DNA of 64,000 nt, from contig JADJQN010000003.1 of the NCBI GenBank assembly GCA_016712745.1, positions 124,001 to 188,000 of the forward strand, given 5' to 3'. The notes beneath the pieces were generated by a model, which made no database searches, was not told the origin of the DNA, and saw only the letters and a program-made list of their open reading frames with translations. The position numbers and the translations under genes are program-made. Positions 49,228-58,659 of the stretch are shown piece by piece. Source of the stretch: Sandaracinaceae bacterium. Lineage in GTDB: Bacteria; Myxococcota_A; Polyangia; Polyangiales; JADJQN01. Numbering within the stretch: the stretch's first letter is position 1; each line of letters begins with the position of its first letter.

Positions 49228-51066
49228 TTATTGCTGGCGGCGCGAGGCGAGCGGAATGCGAAACGAGACGGGCTCTGCGCGTGGACCAAAGTCGGTGCTG
49301 CGCGCCACTCCTAGAATGCAGCTTCCGAGCGGGGTTGCGGCGACTTCGGCCGGAGCAAGCGTGGCCTCCGAGACGCGGCCGTTGGTGGCGATGTCGAAGT
49401 GCACGCTAAGCGTCGGGTTGCCTTCAATCGAATCGCGGTGCTGATTGAAGCACGCGTTGATCTCACTGCCGCGGCGCGCGAACGGCGCTTCGATCCGTTC
49501 CGGGCGCGGAGGTGTGGGGTTGTTGTTGTTGTTGCCGTTGGTCGGGATGCGAACGCGTGTTGGATCACGTGGCTGATCATTTTGCACGACGGCAGGCGGG
49601 CCAGCGTCCGGGACAACTTGCGGCGTAGGCGTCGCGCCCGGACCTGTGCCGGCGGCGGTAGGGTTGTCGCCGTTCACGATGTAGATGGGTCCGTTGTCGG
49701 CTTGCTGTGCGGGGGGCGTTCGCAACACTGCGAACACGCCAAGGCCAACGCCCACCACAGCCACGAGGCCCAGCATGATGAGCACCCAGGGAACGGACTT
49801 CTTCGCTTCTTCGGGTTTGCGCGCTGCAGGTAGCGGCGCCCTGCCCGCCTGCGGAGGCCTGCGCGTCGCCCCTGGATCTTCGATCTGCGTTTTGCCCGTG
49901 CCGGACGTTGTCGTGATGCCAATACGAGTCGGGGCGTTGGAGCTTGCGGCAGGTGGGTTCGAATTCGTAAGCGCCGGGGGGCGAGTCGATGCGAAGAGCG
50001 GGATGTCAATCTCGACATCGGGCGCGCCCTCGGGTTTCGGCACTTTGGGTGCGGACGCGCGCCAAGCTTTTTCGAGCGAGGCAAGCTCTTCGATCCCCAG
50101 TACCGTGACCACGCGCGGGTCGTTGAAATCTCTCCGCGCAGCCTCCGCGATCTCATTCACGGCTTCGTCACTGTCGAAATCGCGCGCCTTGCGCAATGCC
50201 TGCGCCATCTCCTGCGCAGTTGTCCAACGCTCGCTTGGCTTTTTTGCCAGGCCCTTGGCAACAACATCTGCCACCGCCGCGCTCACATCCGAGCGCAGCT
50301 CGTCGAGACGCCGCGGCACGTGACTCAAAACTTTTCCAACGGTCGCCGACGCGCTGTCAGCGCGGAACTCGTTCGCGCCTGCGATCATCTCGTGCAGCAC
50401 AACGGCAACCGCGTAAACATCGGTGTGAGGTGCTGGCTGATCACCGGCGAAGATCTCGGGCGGCAAGTACGGAAACTTACCTTTGACCGTCAGGTCACTC
50501 GTCTTCCACTCGCCGGCGTCGTTGGTCGCCATGCGTGCGATACCGAAATCGGCAAGCTTCACGTGCCCGTCAACGTCAATGAGGACGTTCGACGGCGACA
50601 CGTCGCGATGGATGATCTTCAGCTCGCGTCCGTCGGGTCCTTTGACCGTGTGCGCGTAGTGAAGCGCTTCCAAGATGCACACGGCGATTTGAATCGCGCG
50701 CTCGACGGGGAACTCTTGCTGAGTCTGCGTAACGAACTTGCGCCAGCGACCCGCGTGCAAACCGTGCACGTACTCGAGCACCATGAAGTAGCTGCCTTCT
50801 TCGTATCCGAAGTCGAGCACGCTGACGATGCCAGGGTGCTGCAGGTTCGACATGATGCGCGCTTCGCGCTTGAACATCTGAACGACGGTGTCTTCCGTCG
50901 TGAACTCCGAGAGAATGCGCTTGATGACAACGGGCTTGGCGAAACCTGCGGCGCCTTCGCTACGGGCGAGGTAGATCTCACCCATGCCTCCGCGTGCGAG
51001 GCCGTGAACAATCCTATATCGTCCGAGAACGACGCGGCCGATAGACGGATCGTTTTGCTGTTTCAC
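49228..51066 (-). CDS. Transmembrane Ser/Thr protein kinase with C-terminal periplasmic AgmX/PglI-like domain
   Basis: 612 residues from a GTG at 51066 whose GTGA overlaps the stop of the FecR gene. The kinase domain spans about 17-290: GGMGEIYLA glycine loop, Lys49 in VVIKR, HRDVSPSN with catalytic Asp155, and DFG in LADFGIARM. A Pro/Ala-rich linker leads to one membrane span (VPWVLIMLGLVAVVGVGLGV). Outside the membrane an Asn/Pro-rich spacer precedes a domain of about 90 residues with RRGSEINACFNQHRDSIEGN and LSVHFDIATNGRVSEATLAP. This resembles the C-terminal domain of AgmX/PglI-type gliding or energy-transducer proteins. It probably senses the envelope together with its two operon partners. 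Confidence 0.88.
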   Translation of the reverse strand: MKQQNDPSIGRVVLGRYRIVHGLARGGMGEIYLARSEGAAGFAKPVVIKRILSEFTTEDTVVQMFKREARIMSNLQHPGIVSVLDFGYEEGSYFMVLEYVHGLHAGRWRKFVTQTQQEFPVERAIQIAVCILEALHYAHTVKGPDGRELKIIHRDVSPSNVLIDVDGHVKLADFGIARMATNDAGEWKTSDLTVKGKFPYLPPEIFAGDQPAPHTDVYAVAVVLHEMIAGANEFRADSASATVGKVLSHVPRRLDELRSDVSAAVADVVAKGLAKKPSERWTTAQEMAQALRKARDFDSDEAVNEIAEAARRDFNDPRVVTVLGIEELASLEKAWRASAPKVPKPEGAPDVEIDIPLFASTRPPALTNSNPPAASSNAPTRIGITTTSGTGKTQIEDPGATRRPPQAGRAPLPAARKPEEAKKSVPWVLIMLGLVAVVGVGLGVFAVLRTPPAQQADNGPIYIVNGDNPTAAGTGPGATPTPQVVPDAGPPAVVQNDQPRDPTRVRIPTNGNNNNNPTPPRPERIEAPFARRGSEINACFNQHRDSIEGNPTLSVHFDIATNGRVSEATLAPAEVAATPLGSCILGVARSTDFGPRAEPVSFRIPLASRRQQ

Positions 51067-53081
51067 GGACCCGCTCCCGGCGGGCAACGCAGATAGTAGT
51101 GAACTCCGCGCTGCGGATGCGAGAGGCGAATCGCCAAGCACTCGCCGTTAGTCGGCGCGGGCACATCTCCCACGAAACGGTTCGACGAATCGACCGGCAA
51201 GCTTTGGCCCCCGACTGAAACTGTCGCGCCTTCTTGGACGCCGCCGTCTACGTGCACGGTTCCAGACATCGCAGCGCCGGCCGCGGGGCTGCGTAGGAAT
51301 GCAACTGGGGTCGCGTTGTCGAAGTCGATGCGCATTGTCGTCGGACGCGACTGATGTGCACCGTCAGCGGTCGCCCAGGCGACTGTGTAGTCACCTTCGT
51401 CGAGACGGCCTGATGCAACGGTCGTGTTCGGGCGCGCCGAACGAATCGTTGTTGCTGCTCCCCGCGCAGGGGTAACTGTCAAAACGTAGGCAGTCGACTC
51501 TGCGGGATGGGGCCACTGGAATGTGATTTCCGGCAGGATGGTTTGGTAGAGGACGGTGTAGCGACGTCCATCAGCCTCGACTGTCGAACGGGGTGCGGTG
51601 CGCGGCAACTGCTGCGTACCAGCATCGCGCTGCACGCGAACGGAGCCTTGCGCGCGAGGCTCTGCATCGAGTGTGCGGTTCGTTGCGCAACGCACGCGAT
51701 AACGATGCGAACCGTTCGGGACGAGAACCGACGCCGTGCCACCAACCGCCAGCGCTTGCACAGGGCGGGTAAACGAGCCGTTGCGACCAAGCTCCAGCAC
51801 TGCGTCGCCGGAACAGGTTTCACCAATGCGAACGCGGAGTACGGCCGGTGCCGTGGGATCATGGATCGTCGGGCTCTCACCGGCAGCGATGGTCATCTTC
51901 GCACCGGTCGGGCCGGCATTGATGCCCGCCAGATCATCGCGGGGCGCCGGTGGGGTTGGTTCCGCCTGTGTCTCGTTCGCGTCGCGGACGAGCATCGACT
52001 GCCCGGCACGAACGGTTGCCGATCCGTTGGGGCCCCGCACGTTGGCTTCGCCGCGCTGGACGCGAACGCGCGAACCCGCGTCTCCGTGAACCTCGATGGT
52101 GCCGGCCGTGGCTCCTGCACCGCCGCGGGCGATGATGAAGCCGCCTGGCACTTGGATGCGGACGTCGCCGCCGGCTGTATTGAACGCCACGTTGCCGCGA
52201 TCTGCTTCCACAAGCGCGCCGTTCGCGCCGCCGATAGTGACTTGCGAAGCACCGCGGATGGTTGCGCTGCCTTCGGTGCCCGTTACTTCCAATGTGCCGC
52301 CTGACACAACTGCAACTTGGGCGCCGGCGTCCACGCGCGTCTCGCCGACTGCGAGAGGCTGCCATTCCGCCGTTGCGTTGGTGCGAACGCGTGCAGCACG
52401 ACCACCAACTACGAGCGCATACGCTCCAGTTGGCGCGGCAGGGCCTGCATCCGGAACTTCCGGTGGCGTGCCAGCGTCCACAGCAACTGGAAGCGCTGCC
52501 TCGGCTGTGATGCCGGCGTCACGGTGTTCCTCAACGATGGCACCGCCAATGTCCACGACGAATGAGTCGCCGGCATTGAGCGTCTGGTCGCCACTTGCGG
52601 CTTCGAGAGTTGCTGAGCCGACCTGCACTTCGAAGCGAACGTTTTCGCCCTCGGCACGGCCAATCCACAAGGTCGATCCGCTATCCATGCGCGCCGCGCC
52701 GAAGAGCGTTTCGAATTCCATGGCTTGGTTGCCGCTCTCGAGCACCGCTTCACCGAAATCGAGACCAAGCTGAACGCCGCCGCCTGGTCTCCGCGACCGC
52801 TGAAAGCGGATCAGGCTGTTCTGACGCATACGGATCGTACCGCCGCGCGACAAAGTCACCGAGGCCGTCGAAGTGGCGCCCGTGCGGACGGCGTCTCCGA
52901 TGTGAAACTCGTGACCGGAGTCAGCGTGTTCCCACGCGTCTCCTGCTGCGGCGTCGTCGGCGTCAACGGTCCCGGAGCCCTGTGTGAGCTTCGCGATGAC
53001 GTCCCCGGAACCACAACCCCCGCAACCGGAGAACAGTGCGCACAAGAGTGCGCACCCAATGGCTACCGAGCGTTCCCGCAT
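51063..53081 (-). CDS. FecR-domain lipoprotein
   Basis: 672 residues. The signal segment MRERSVAIGCALLCALFSGC gives a lipidated Cys in FSGCGGCG. The first FecR-like domain (about 45-190) shows HIGDAVRTGATSTASVTLSR, GTIRMRQNSLIRFQR and GQTLNAGDSFVVDIGG-type beta-helical blocks; a second set follows at about 220-375 (AGAQVAVVSGGTLEVTGTEG, GNVAFNTAGGDVRIQVPG). The C-terminal half holds Ig-like domains (QWPHPAESTAYVLTVTPARG). FecR domains pass signals across the envelope or bind polymers. Its gene abuts the barrel gene and overlaps the kinase gene by 4 bases. Confidence 0.85.
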   Translation of the reverse strand: MRERSVAIGCALLCALFSGCGGCGSGDVIAKLTQGSGTVDADDAAAGDAWEHADSGHEFHIGDAVRTGATSTASVTLSRGGTIRMRQNSLIRFQRSRRPGGGVQLGLDFGEAVLESGNQAMEFETLFGAARMDSGSTLWIGRAEGENVRFEVQVGSATLEAASGDQTLNAGDSFVVDIGGAIVEEHRDAGITAEAALPVAVDAGTPPEVPDAGPAAPTGAYALVVGGRAARVRTNATAEWQPLAVGETRVDAGAQVAVVSGGTLEVTGTEGSATIRGASQVTIGGANGALVEADRGNVAFNTAGGDVRIQVPGGFIIARGGAGATAGTIEVHGDAGSRVRVQRGEANVRGPNGSATVRAGQSMLVRDANETQAEPTPPAPRDDLAGINAGPTGAKMTIAAGESPTIHDPTAPAVLRVRIGETCSGDAVLELGRNGSFTRPVQALAVGGTASVLVPNGSHRYRVRCATNRTLDAEPRAQGSVRVQRDAGTQQLPRTAPRSTVEADGRRYTVLYQTILPEITFQWPHPAESTAYVLTVTPARGAATTIRSARPNTTVASGRLDEGDYTVAWATADGAHQSRPTTMRIDFDNATPVAFLRSPAAGAAMSGTVHVDGGVQEGATVSVGGQSLPVDSSNRFVGDVPAPTNGECLAIRLSHPQRGVHYYLRCPPGAGP

Positions 53082-54734
53082 TTAGCGACTCCTGCGCATA
53101 TCCACGTTAAGGAACACAACGCCTTGTTCTTCGACCGTCACGCGACGCTGCTGCGTCTCGTGGCCGGCTGCTGTGATGCTGACCTGGTAACTACCCGGGG
53201 GCACTTCGAGCTCGAACTGACCATCGGCGTTCGCCGTGACTTCACGACTGAGCGACTCGATGCGGATTGTGGCACCGAGCGGCTGACCGTTGAACGAGCG
53301 TACGCGGCCACGGACCATCGCGCCAGGAACTGCGCGATCGAGCGAGACATCGGCCCCCGTCATGTCTTGCGTTGCCAGCGTGAGCGGCAAGGTTCCAGGC
53401 TGGAAGCTATCGGCCGTGACGCTGAGCGTTGCGTTGCCAACCGGCACGGACGCAATCGTGAACGAACCGTCCGCTGCGGTCGTCGCTTGTAGCGTCGTCG
53501 CACCAGAAACGATCGTGACGTGAGCATCGCCAATCGGCGCGCTGTTCGAGTCGCGAACATGACCCGAGACGGCAACCGCGGTGACCGCGACCGGCGTTTC
53601 CGCTGCGCATGTGCAAGAGCCCCAGCCAACCTGCGCCGGCGTATCGGAGTCCGGCGACGCGTTCGAGGCCAAACACTCTTGGGTGCCCGACGCGCCGTCG
53701 GCGCAGGAGCAAGCCTGAGTAGCACCGACCGTGCATTCTGCGGGCGTGACGGTGTTATCGACGTTCGTAAGCTCACCCGGCTCGGTGGGGCGTTCGGGAT
53801 CTCCGCCGAGGCGGTAGGTGATGCCGACGAGCGCGCCAACGCGTGGCTCGATCGGATAGAGCTTGTCGCCATCGTTGAAGGTCGCTCGCGAGGAAAGCGC
53901 TACGTCGAGCATGCCGTGGATCCACCACGCGCGGTCCTCATCGAGGGGCACGCGAACGCCCGCGCCAACGCGCATGGGGGAGTCAGTCGCGCCGGGCGCA
54001 CCGCTGCCAACGAGAATGTCCCATGTGTACTCGCCGAGAAGCTCGATGCGACCCACGCGGTACGAAACACCGAGGCCGGTGCGAATGCTGTTGAAGTCGC
54101 TGACGCCGAGCGCCAAGCGATCCGCGCGGCTGAGTTGCTGCGCGTCGGTCGCTGAGTTCGCGCTGTTGTCGATCCGAAAGCCAACGTTTAGCGCGAGCGT
54201 GAGTGGGCTAGCTGCCGGCGTCCACGCGAGCATACCGTTCAAGTCCACAGTGATTGCGTCCCACTGGACTGACGGCGCTTTCGCTCCGGGGAACCAACCG
54301 CCAACTTCGAAACCGAGGTGAAGTGATTCAGTTGCATCGAACGCAGCGCGCACGAGCAAACGCGGATCTCCGACCCATCCGTTGTCGGATCCCGGCGTGG
54401 GTCCCGATGACGACGAGTGCATGTCGTAGCGGCCGTCGAATCGCAACGCTGCAGTGAGCCAGTTCGTTGGGCGAACAGCGCCGGCGATTGAGCCACTCAA
54501 GCGATTGTGCGAGTCGCCGTTGTTGAGCACACCCTCGGTGAACCCGTATCCCGCGTACGCAGCGAAGTCGACACCTGTCGCCTCAACTGCAGGGACTCCG
54601 ACGCGACCGATCGCGGGCATCGCCCACGCTCCATCGCCTACAGCCGCGCGTGTATCCTGCGCGCGAACTTGCGTCGCTATTCCTAACGCCCACACCGCGC
54701 AAGCGGTGACCACGGCACTCCCTACCCAGCGCAT
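53082..54734 (-). CDS. Outer-membrane beta-barrel protein with carboxypeptidase-regulatory-like domains
   Basis: 550 residues: a signal peptide (MRWVGSAVVTACAVWALGIA) ending VRAQ, then about 270 residues of alternating amphipathic strands (WLTAALRFDGRYDM, LHLGFEVGGWFPG, RIELLGEYTWDILVG) typical of a barrel. A short Cys-rich insert follows (ACSCADGASGTQEC), then two carboxypeptidase-D regulatory-like beta-sandwich domains (GHVRDSNSAPIGDAHVTIVS and GRVRSFNGQPLGATIRIESL), each about 75 residues. First gene of a barrel-FecR-kinase operon: its stop is directly followed by the FecR ATG. Probably surface-exposed or periplasmic tail; function unknown. Confidence 0.82.
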   Translation of the reverse strand: MRWVGSAVVTACAVWALGIATQVRAQDTRAAVGDGAWAMPAIGRVGVPAVEATGVDFAAYAGYGFTEGVLNNGDSHNRLSGSIAGAVRPTNWLTAALRFDGRYDMHSSSSGPTPGSDNGWVGDPRLLVRAAFDATESLHLGFEVGGWFPGAKAPSVQWDAITVDLNGMLAWTPAASPLTLALNVGFRIDNSANSATDAQQLSRADRLALGVSDFNSIRTGLGVSYRVGRIELLGEYTWDILVGSGAPGATDSPMRVGAGVRVPLDEDRAWWIHGMLDVALSSRATFNDGDKLYPIEPRVGALVGITYRLGGDPERPTEPGELTNVDNTVTPAECTVGATQACSCADGASGTQECLASNASPDSDTPAQVGWGSCTCAAETPVAVTAVAVSGHVRDSNSAPIGDAHVTIVSGATTLQATTAADGSFTIASVPVGNATLSVTADSFQPGTLPLTLATQDMTGADVSLDRAVPGAMVRGRVRSFNGQPLGATIRIESLSREVTANADGQFELEVPPGSYQVSITAAGHETQQRRVTVEEQGVVFLNVDMRRSR

Positions 54735-54813
54735 GGGCGAGACGCTACCACGATTTTCCCGTTGTCTCCTTTAAAGGTGACATTCAAGGGGGCCAGACGA
54801 TTTTTGTTACGCC

Positions 54814-55674
54814 CTAGAGCGACGCGACAGCCGGAGCTTGCGCGACGTCGATGGCCGGCTCGTGCACGAAGCGGCGCTCGGGGGCGCGAGCGCGGCCGCG
54901 GACCCGCCATTCGAAGTGCAGGTGATTGCCCTGGGCCAGGCCGGTGGCACCGACTTCAGCGATGCTCTGGCCACGCACGACTTGTTGTCCGGCGAATACA
55001 TAAGTTGCGCGGCAGTGCGCGTAGAGCGTCGATGCGCCGTCCGGATGGAGCAGGATCACGATGTTTCCGTAGCCGCGAACCTGATCGTCGCTGTAAATGA
55101 CGATGCCGTCATTCGCCGCGCGGATGATCGAGCCGGCCGGCGCCCCAACGTCTACACCAAGATGGGGTATCTCGTGACGCACGCGACGCACAAATCCGAA
55201 GCCTCGACCGAAGTGGCCGTTATCGACGGGCCAACGCAGCGTCTCCGAAGCGACACCAGCAGCGGCGTCACGCCAGGCCTGGGGAACGTTACCAGACATG
55301 ACAGCGTGAGCCGCGCGAACCGTACCCAGGCCTAGGGCCTCGCCCCGCACAGCGTCTGGGCCGAACGGCCGCGGAACTCGACGGGCCGTGGTGCAACGGC
55401 GTTCGTGCGGACGGCATGAGCCGCGGTGGTGGCGGCTGCTCGGCATCCACGCGGTCGGCATCGGCGTGTTTAGTTCAGGCTCGAAGGCCTCGACCTCCGT
55501 CGGAGCAGGCACAACCTCTTGAGAGGGAAGCCGCAACGCGCTCGAATGAGCGGATTCCGGAAGGGCGAGCGCGGCTGCCATGCCTGCGTATCCGCCCAGC
55601 ACCCAGATGCCGATCAACAGGGCGCGGCCCTGTCGACGCTCGTGCGGTGCTAGTGAAACCCGGACTCCCCTCAT
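54814..55674 (-). CDS. M23-family metallopeptidase
   Basis: 286 residues with an N-terminal signal anchor (ALLIGIWVLGGYAGMAAALA). The low-complexity middle (60-130) leads to the LytM/M23 domain: PHLGVDVGAPAGSIIRAAND contains the HxxxD zinc site, then GNIVILLHPDGASTLYAHC, GQQVVRGQSIAEVGATG and the final NHLHFEWR with the HxH ligands. All zinc ligands are present, so it should cleave peptidoglycan cross-links or act on other envelope peptides. It stands alone with a convergent neighbour far off; 79 bases separate it from the barrel gene start. Confidence 0.88.
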   Translation of the reverse strand: MRGVRVSLAPHERRQGRALLIGIWVLGGYAGMAAALALPESAHSSALRLPSQEVVPAPTEVEAFEPELNTPMPTAWMPSSRHHRGSCRPHERRCTTARRVPRPFGPDAVRGEALGLGTVRAAHAVMSGNVPQAWRDAAAGVASETLRWPVDNGHFGRGFGFVRRVRHEIPHLGVDVGAPAGSIIRAANDGIVIYSDDQVRGYGNIVILLHPDGASTLYAHCRATYVFAGQQVVRGQSIAEVGATGLAQGNHLHFEWRVRGRARAPERRFVHEPAIDVAQAPAVASL

Positions 55675-55841
55675 TCATTCTCCAGCTCATGACGTCACCA
55701 CATTGGTGCGTAGGCAGGTGAGAACACGGCAACTTGGCCGCTGGGTCAACCTTTCCTCATGCAATTCGCAAATTTAGGTAGGATAAGGTGCGATCAATCG
55801 CCCCTTGTGCTCCACATACAATCCATTGCGATTACATATAC

Positions 55842-56684
55842 TTAGAATCGAATCGAGCCAGGGTTGAGGTTTCCCTGGTAGGGATCCTCGCCGCCTGACG
55901 ATGTGGCGACTACGACCACCACGACGACCGCCACGGCCACCACGCCGACTCCCACCCAAAACCAAGGCGAGGCAAGTACGCCACGGGAATGGCGACGCGG
56001 ATAGAGCTCAGGGCAGTCGGTTTCACGGTCGGGGTTGATGCTCGCGCAGCGATAGGCGTCGTCCCGCTGGTGCACGGGAGGCGGGAGTGATCGCTCTATA
56101 TGGAGAGTGACCGAGGCGGTGGCTCCGGCGCGTACGTCAAACTCCTCGCGTACCAACTCTTGGCGGTCGCGAGCGACGGACGCCACGTGGGAGCCCGGCT
56201 CGATCGGTAAGGGGTCGGCCAACGCGCTCCGTGGCGGGATGCGTTGGTCGATCATCACGACGTCCGTATCGAGAACGTTTTCGAGCGTAATCTCGACGCG
56301 TCCGATTCGCTCTTCCACCGACGCGAGTGCGGCCGCCGCCTGGCTGCGAACCTGGCCGTCAATCCCATCGGAACTGGCAAGAAATGCCCTGTAATTGCGA
56401 GCTGCTTCGACAAGATGGGAGGTATGCGCCTGCGCGCCGGCTAAGTTCAGGAGCGTGGCCGGGCGAGGGGAAAGCCGGTACGAGTCCTCAAAGGCGCGAC
56501 GGGCATCTTCCCAGCGATCGCTACGAGCCGCGGCCACGCCGGCTTCGAACTGGGAGCGCGCGCGAGCGACATCCTCAGGCGAAGTGGCTTGCTGCGCAGC
56601 CGCGTTCGACGCGACGCTCCAAACGCCGCCGAACACCAAAGTACTTAGAAAAGCCCATGCAAGCAGCGGGCGAAGCCTGACCAT
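55842..56684 (-). CDS. Exported TPR-PEGA-like protein with C-terminal membrane anchor
   Basis: 280 residues, same layout as the 41829-42944 protein. It has a signal peptide (LLAWAFLSTLVFGGVWSVAS) and a TPR-like unit (FEAGVAAARSDRWEDARRAF, EDSYRLSPRPATLLNLAGAQ). A PEGA-like beta domain follows (IGRVEITLENVLDTDVVMID, GSHVASVARDRQ), then a polar stretch with two Cys and a C-terminal hydrophobic span (PWFWVGVGVVAVAVVVVVVV). Members of this group are frequent in myxobacteria and their roles are mostly unknown. It is divergent from a lipoprotein gene 91 bases away. Confidence 0.8.
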   Translation of the reverse strand: MVRLRPLLAWAFLSTLVFGGVWSVASNAAAQQATSPEDVARARSQFEAGVAAARSDRWEDARRAFEDSYRLSPRPATLLNLAGAQAHTSHLVEAARNYRAFLASSDGIDGQVRSQAAAALASVEERIGRVEITLENVLDTDVVMIDQRIPPRSALADPLPIEPGSHVASVARDRQELVREEFDVRAGATASVTLHIERSLPPPVHQRDDAYRCASINPDRETDCPELYPRRHSRGVLASPWFWVGVGVVAVAVVVVVVVATSSGGEDPYQGNLNPGSIRF

Positions 56685-56775
56685 AAGTGCAACCTAGCAT
56701 TTTTGCGTGGGGTTACGAAAGGAAGCGATGCGCAGGCTATGTCTCCTGTCACCGGCGGGCCTGGTAGGCTTTGGT

Positions 56776-57378
56776 ATGCGCCTGACAAAACGCGCGAGCT
56801 GGTTCGGGCTTGTCTTGCTGTGCGGTTGCGCTTCGACCGTCACAGAGATCGCCGTGGCTGTGGACACTGACCTCGCCATTCCCGGCGAACTCGACCAAAT
56901 CACATTACGTGTGGACGGCGCCGATGGCTTGACCGCGACGTCGGTCACCAACCTCGACCCCGCGGCGCTGAACCTACCTCTGAAGTTGCGTGTGTCGACG
57001 CAAGCCGACGATCTAAATGGCCCGGTCGTCTTCACAGCGACCGGTCTCGTGAGCGATGGCGCGGAAACCGACCCAATGAAGGTTGCGGTCGTGGCCACGA
57101 TTGTCCGCACTCACTTCGTCGAGGGAAAGAGCGTTCTGCTACGGATGCTGCTGACCCGGGCTTGCATCGGCACGACGTGTCCCGATGGGCAGACATGCAG
57201 CGAAGGCTCGTGCATCGACGCGACGGTTGATTCGACGATGCTCCCGCCGTTTACCGGGTTGCTTCCCCCGCCGCTCGTGCCACGCAACGATGGCGGCGTG
57301 GATGCCGGAGAAGGCGATGTCGCCGATGCAGATCTCGACGACGGAGAGGTGGCGCCCATGGATGCGAGTGTCTTCTAG
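56776..57378 (+). CDS. Predicted lipoprotein
   Basis: 200 residues from the ATG at 56776 (MRLTKRASWFGLVLL) with lipobox LCGC at residues 16-19. The frame begins at 56707 but the earlier part lacks sense. The mature part is a beta-sandwich-like domain (ITEIAVAVDTDL-type opening, ELDQITLRVDGADGLTATSV). A small Cys motif follows (CIGTTCPDGQTCSEGSC), then an Asp/Gly-rich acidic tail (GGVDAGEGDVADADLDDGEV). This organisation is common among myxobacterial surface lipoproteins. Convergent with the next gene. Confidence 0.72.
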   Translation: MRLTKRASWFGLVLLCGCASTVTEIAVAVDTDLAIPGELDQITLRVDGADGLTATSVTNLDPAALNLPLKLRVSTQADDLNGPVVFTATGLVSDGAETDPMKVAVVATIVRTHFVEGKSVLLRMLLTRACIGTTCPDGQTCSEGSCIDATVDSTMLPPFTGLLPPPLVPRNDGGVDAGEGDVADADLDDGEVAPMDASVF

Positions 57379-57388
57379 TACGCGCGAA

Positions 57389-58555
57389 TCATAGCTGTGG
57401 TGCAGCCGCGCAGCTGAGCGCAACGATGACGCCGTTTTCGTACGCGGCGAAGAGCAGGTCGTTCGCGTCGTCTGTGCGAAGCGAAACGATCGAGGAATCA
57501 CCGGCAAGAGCACGCACCGATTGCAGCTGATGGGCGTTGGCCGTGTCGAATACGGAAATCTCGACGTGCTCATCAACCACGTTTGCGACAAACGCAAAGA
57601 GACCGTGCTCAGTCAGTTCGATCGAGCGGGAGCTGAGCAAGGGCAGACGCTCGCTCGTTGCTGTGACGTTCATGGCCTCGTCCAAAAAGACTGCGTACGC
57701 ATTGGTTGCAACCGCAACGTGACCAGGACGCACTGCGAGTTCAGAGACGAGCGTGACAGCAGGCCCCTCGGTGAAACCGGCCCATGCGTGTGCGTAAGCT
57801 GCGACTACGCGCGCGGGGTCCGCGCTATCACGAACCTCAAGCAAAGCGGCTCCGGCGACGTTCTTACCACCAATGACAAGGCGCCCATCGTCAAAGAACG
57901 CGAGATCGCTCACCTCGTACGCTTGCGTTTCCAACGGCCCAAGGACCGTGGTGTCTTCGCCAACGCCGCGAAGCATGATGCGCCCGCCGACTACGTCCTC
58001 TGCGTGAGCGATACGGCCACGGGGGTGATCGACTGCAACTGCAACAATGGCAATGCCGGGGCTTGTGCCGCCGACAATGCGACTGCGGCCATCCACGTAC
58101 CATTTAGTCACCAGCCCACCCACGTCGGCGAGGAACAACTCATCTCCGTCGAACGCAAGATCCGTCCCCGGCGCCGCCGGGAGTTCTGGCCCATACGAGA
58201 ACAAACTGTGGCTTGCCGAGCTGACCATTCCTTCCAGGGTCCAGAACTTCACGACGCCATCTGCGCTCGCGACGCCCAAGATGCCACCGGGTGAGGAAGC
58301 AAACGCCGTCACGCTGCCGTGCGCGGTCGTGTCGTTGTTGTTGACGCGATCGACCTCGATGAGACCTCCGCCTGCAGCGAGGCAAGTCTCCAGCTGCGCC
58401 CTAGCCTCTGCGGGCGGGGGTCTCGAAACGACCGCTGGATTCGGGAGAGCGAATTGCACCTCGGGTAAACCTATTTCGGCCGCAGGCTCGCTCGAATGCG
58501 CGACCGCGCACCCAGCCAACGCCGCGCACACAGCCAGAAAGTTTATGCGATTCAT
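57389..58555 (-). CDS. Beta-propeller (WD40/YVTN-like) lipoprotein
   Basis: 388 residues with a lipoprotein signal (INFLAVCAALAGC). The mature protein shows seven or so beta-propeller blades of about 45 residues: HGSVTAFASSPGGILGVASA then DGVVKFWTLEG, LAFDGDELFLADVGGLVTKW, LAFFDDGRLVIGGKNVAG, and a final LRTDDANDLLFAAYENGVIV. The DGVVKFW segment resembles a WD40 strand D. Such proteins usually bind partners in the periplasm. No enzyme motif. It lies 104 bases upstream of the kinase gene's stop side, in the same direction as that gene. Confidence 0.75.
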   Translation of the reverse strand: MNRINFLAVCAALAGCAVAHSSEPAAEIGLPEVQFALPNPAVVSRPPPAEARAQLETCLAAGGGLIEVDRVNNNDTTAHGSVTAFASSPGGILGVASADGVVKFWTLEGMVSSASHSLFSYGPELPAAPGTDLAFDGDELFLADVGGLVTKWYVDGRSRIVGGTSPGIAIVAVAVDHPRGRIAHAEDVVGGRIMLRGVGEDTTVLGPLETQAYEVSDLAFFDDGRLVIGGKNVAGAALLEVRDSADPARVVAAYAHAWAGFTEGPAVTLVSELAVRPGHVAVATNAYAVFLDEAMNVTATSERLPLLSSRSIELTEHGLFAFVANVVDEHVEISVFDTANAHQLQSVRALAGDSSIVSLRTDDANDLLFAAYENGVIVALSCAAAPQL

Positions 58556-58659
58556 AACGAGTACCTCCGCTACTCAAACTGAGCGGAAAGCAGCGTCACG
58601 ACAATCAATATGATACGGATGCTATTGTGCTCGCGTCGCGCACAATCGCCGCGATGGCT

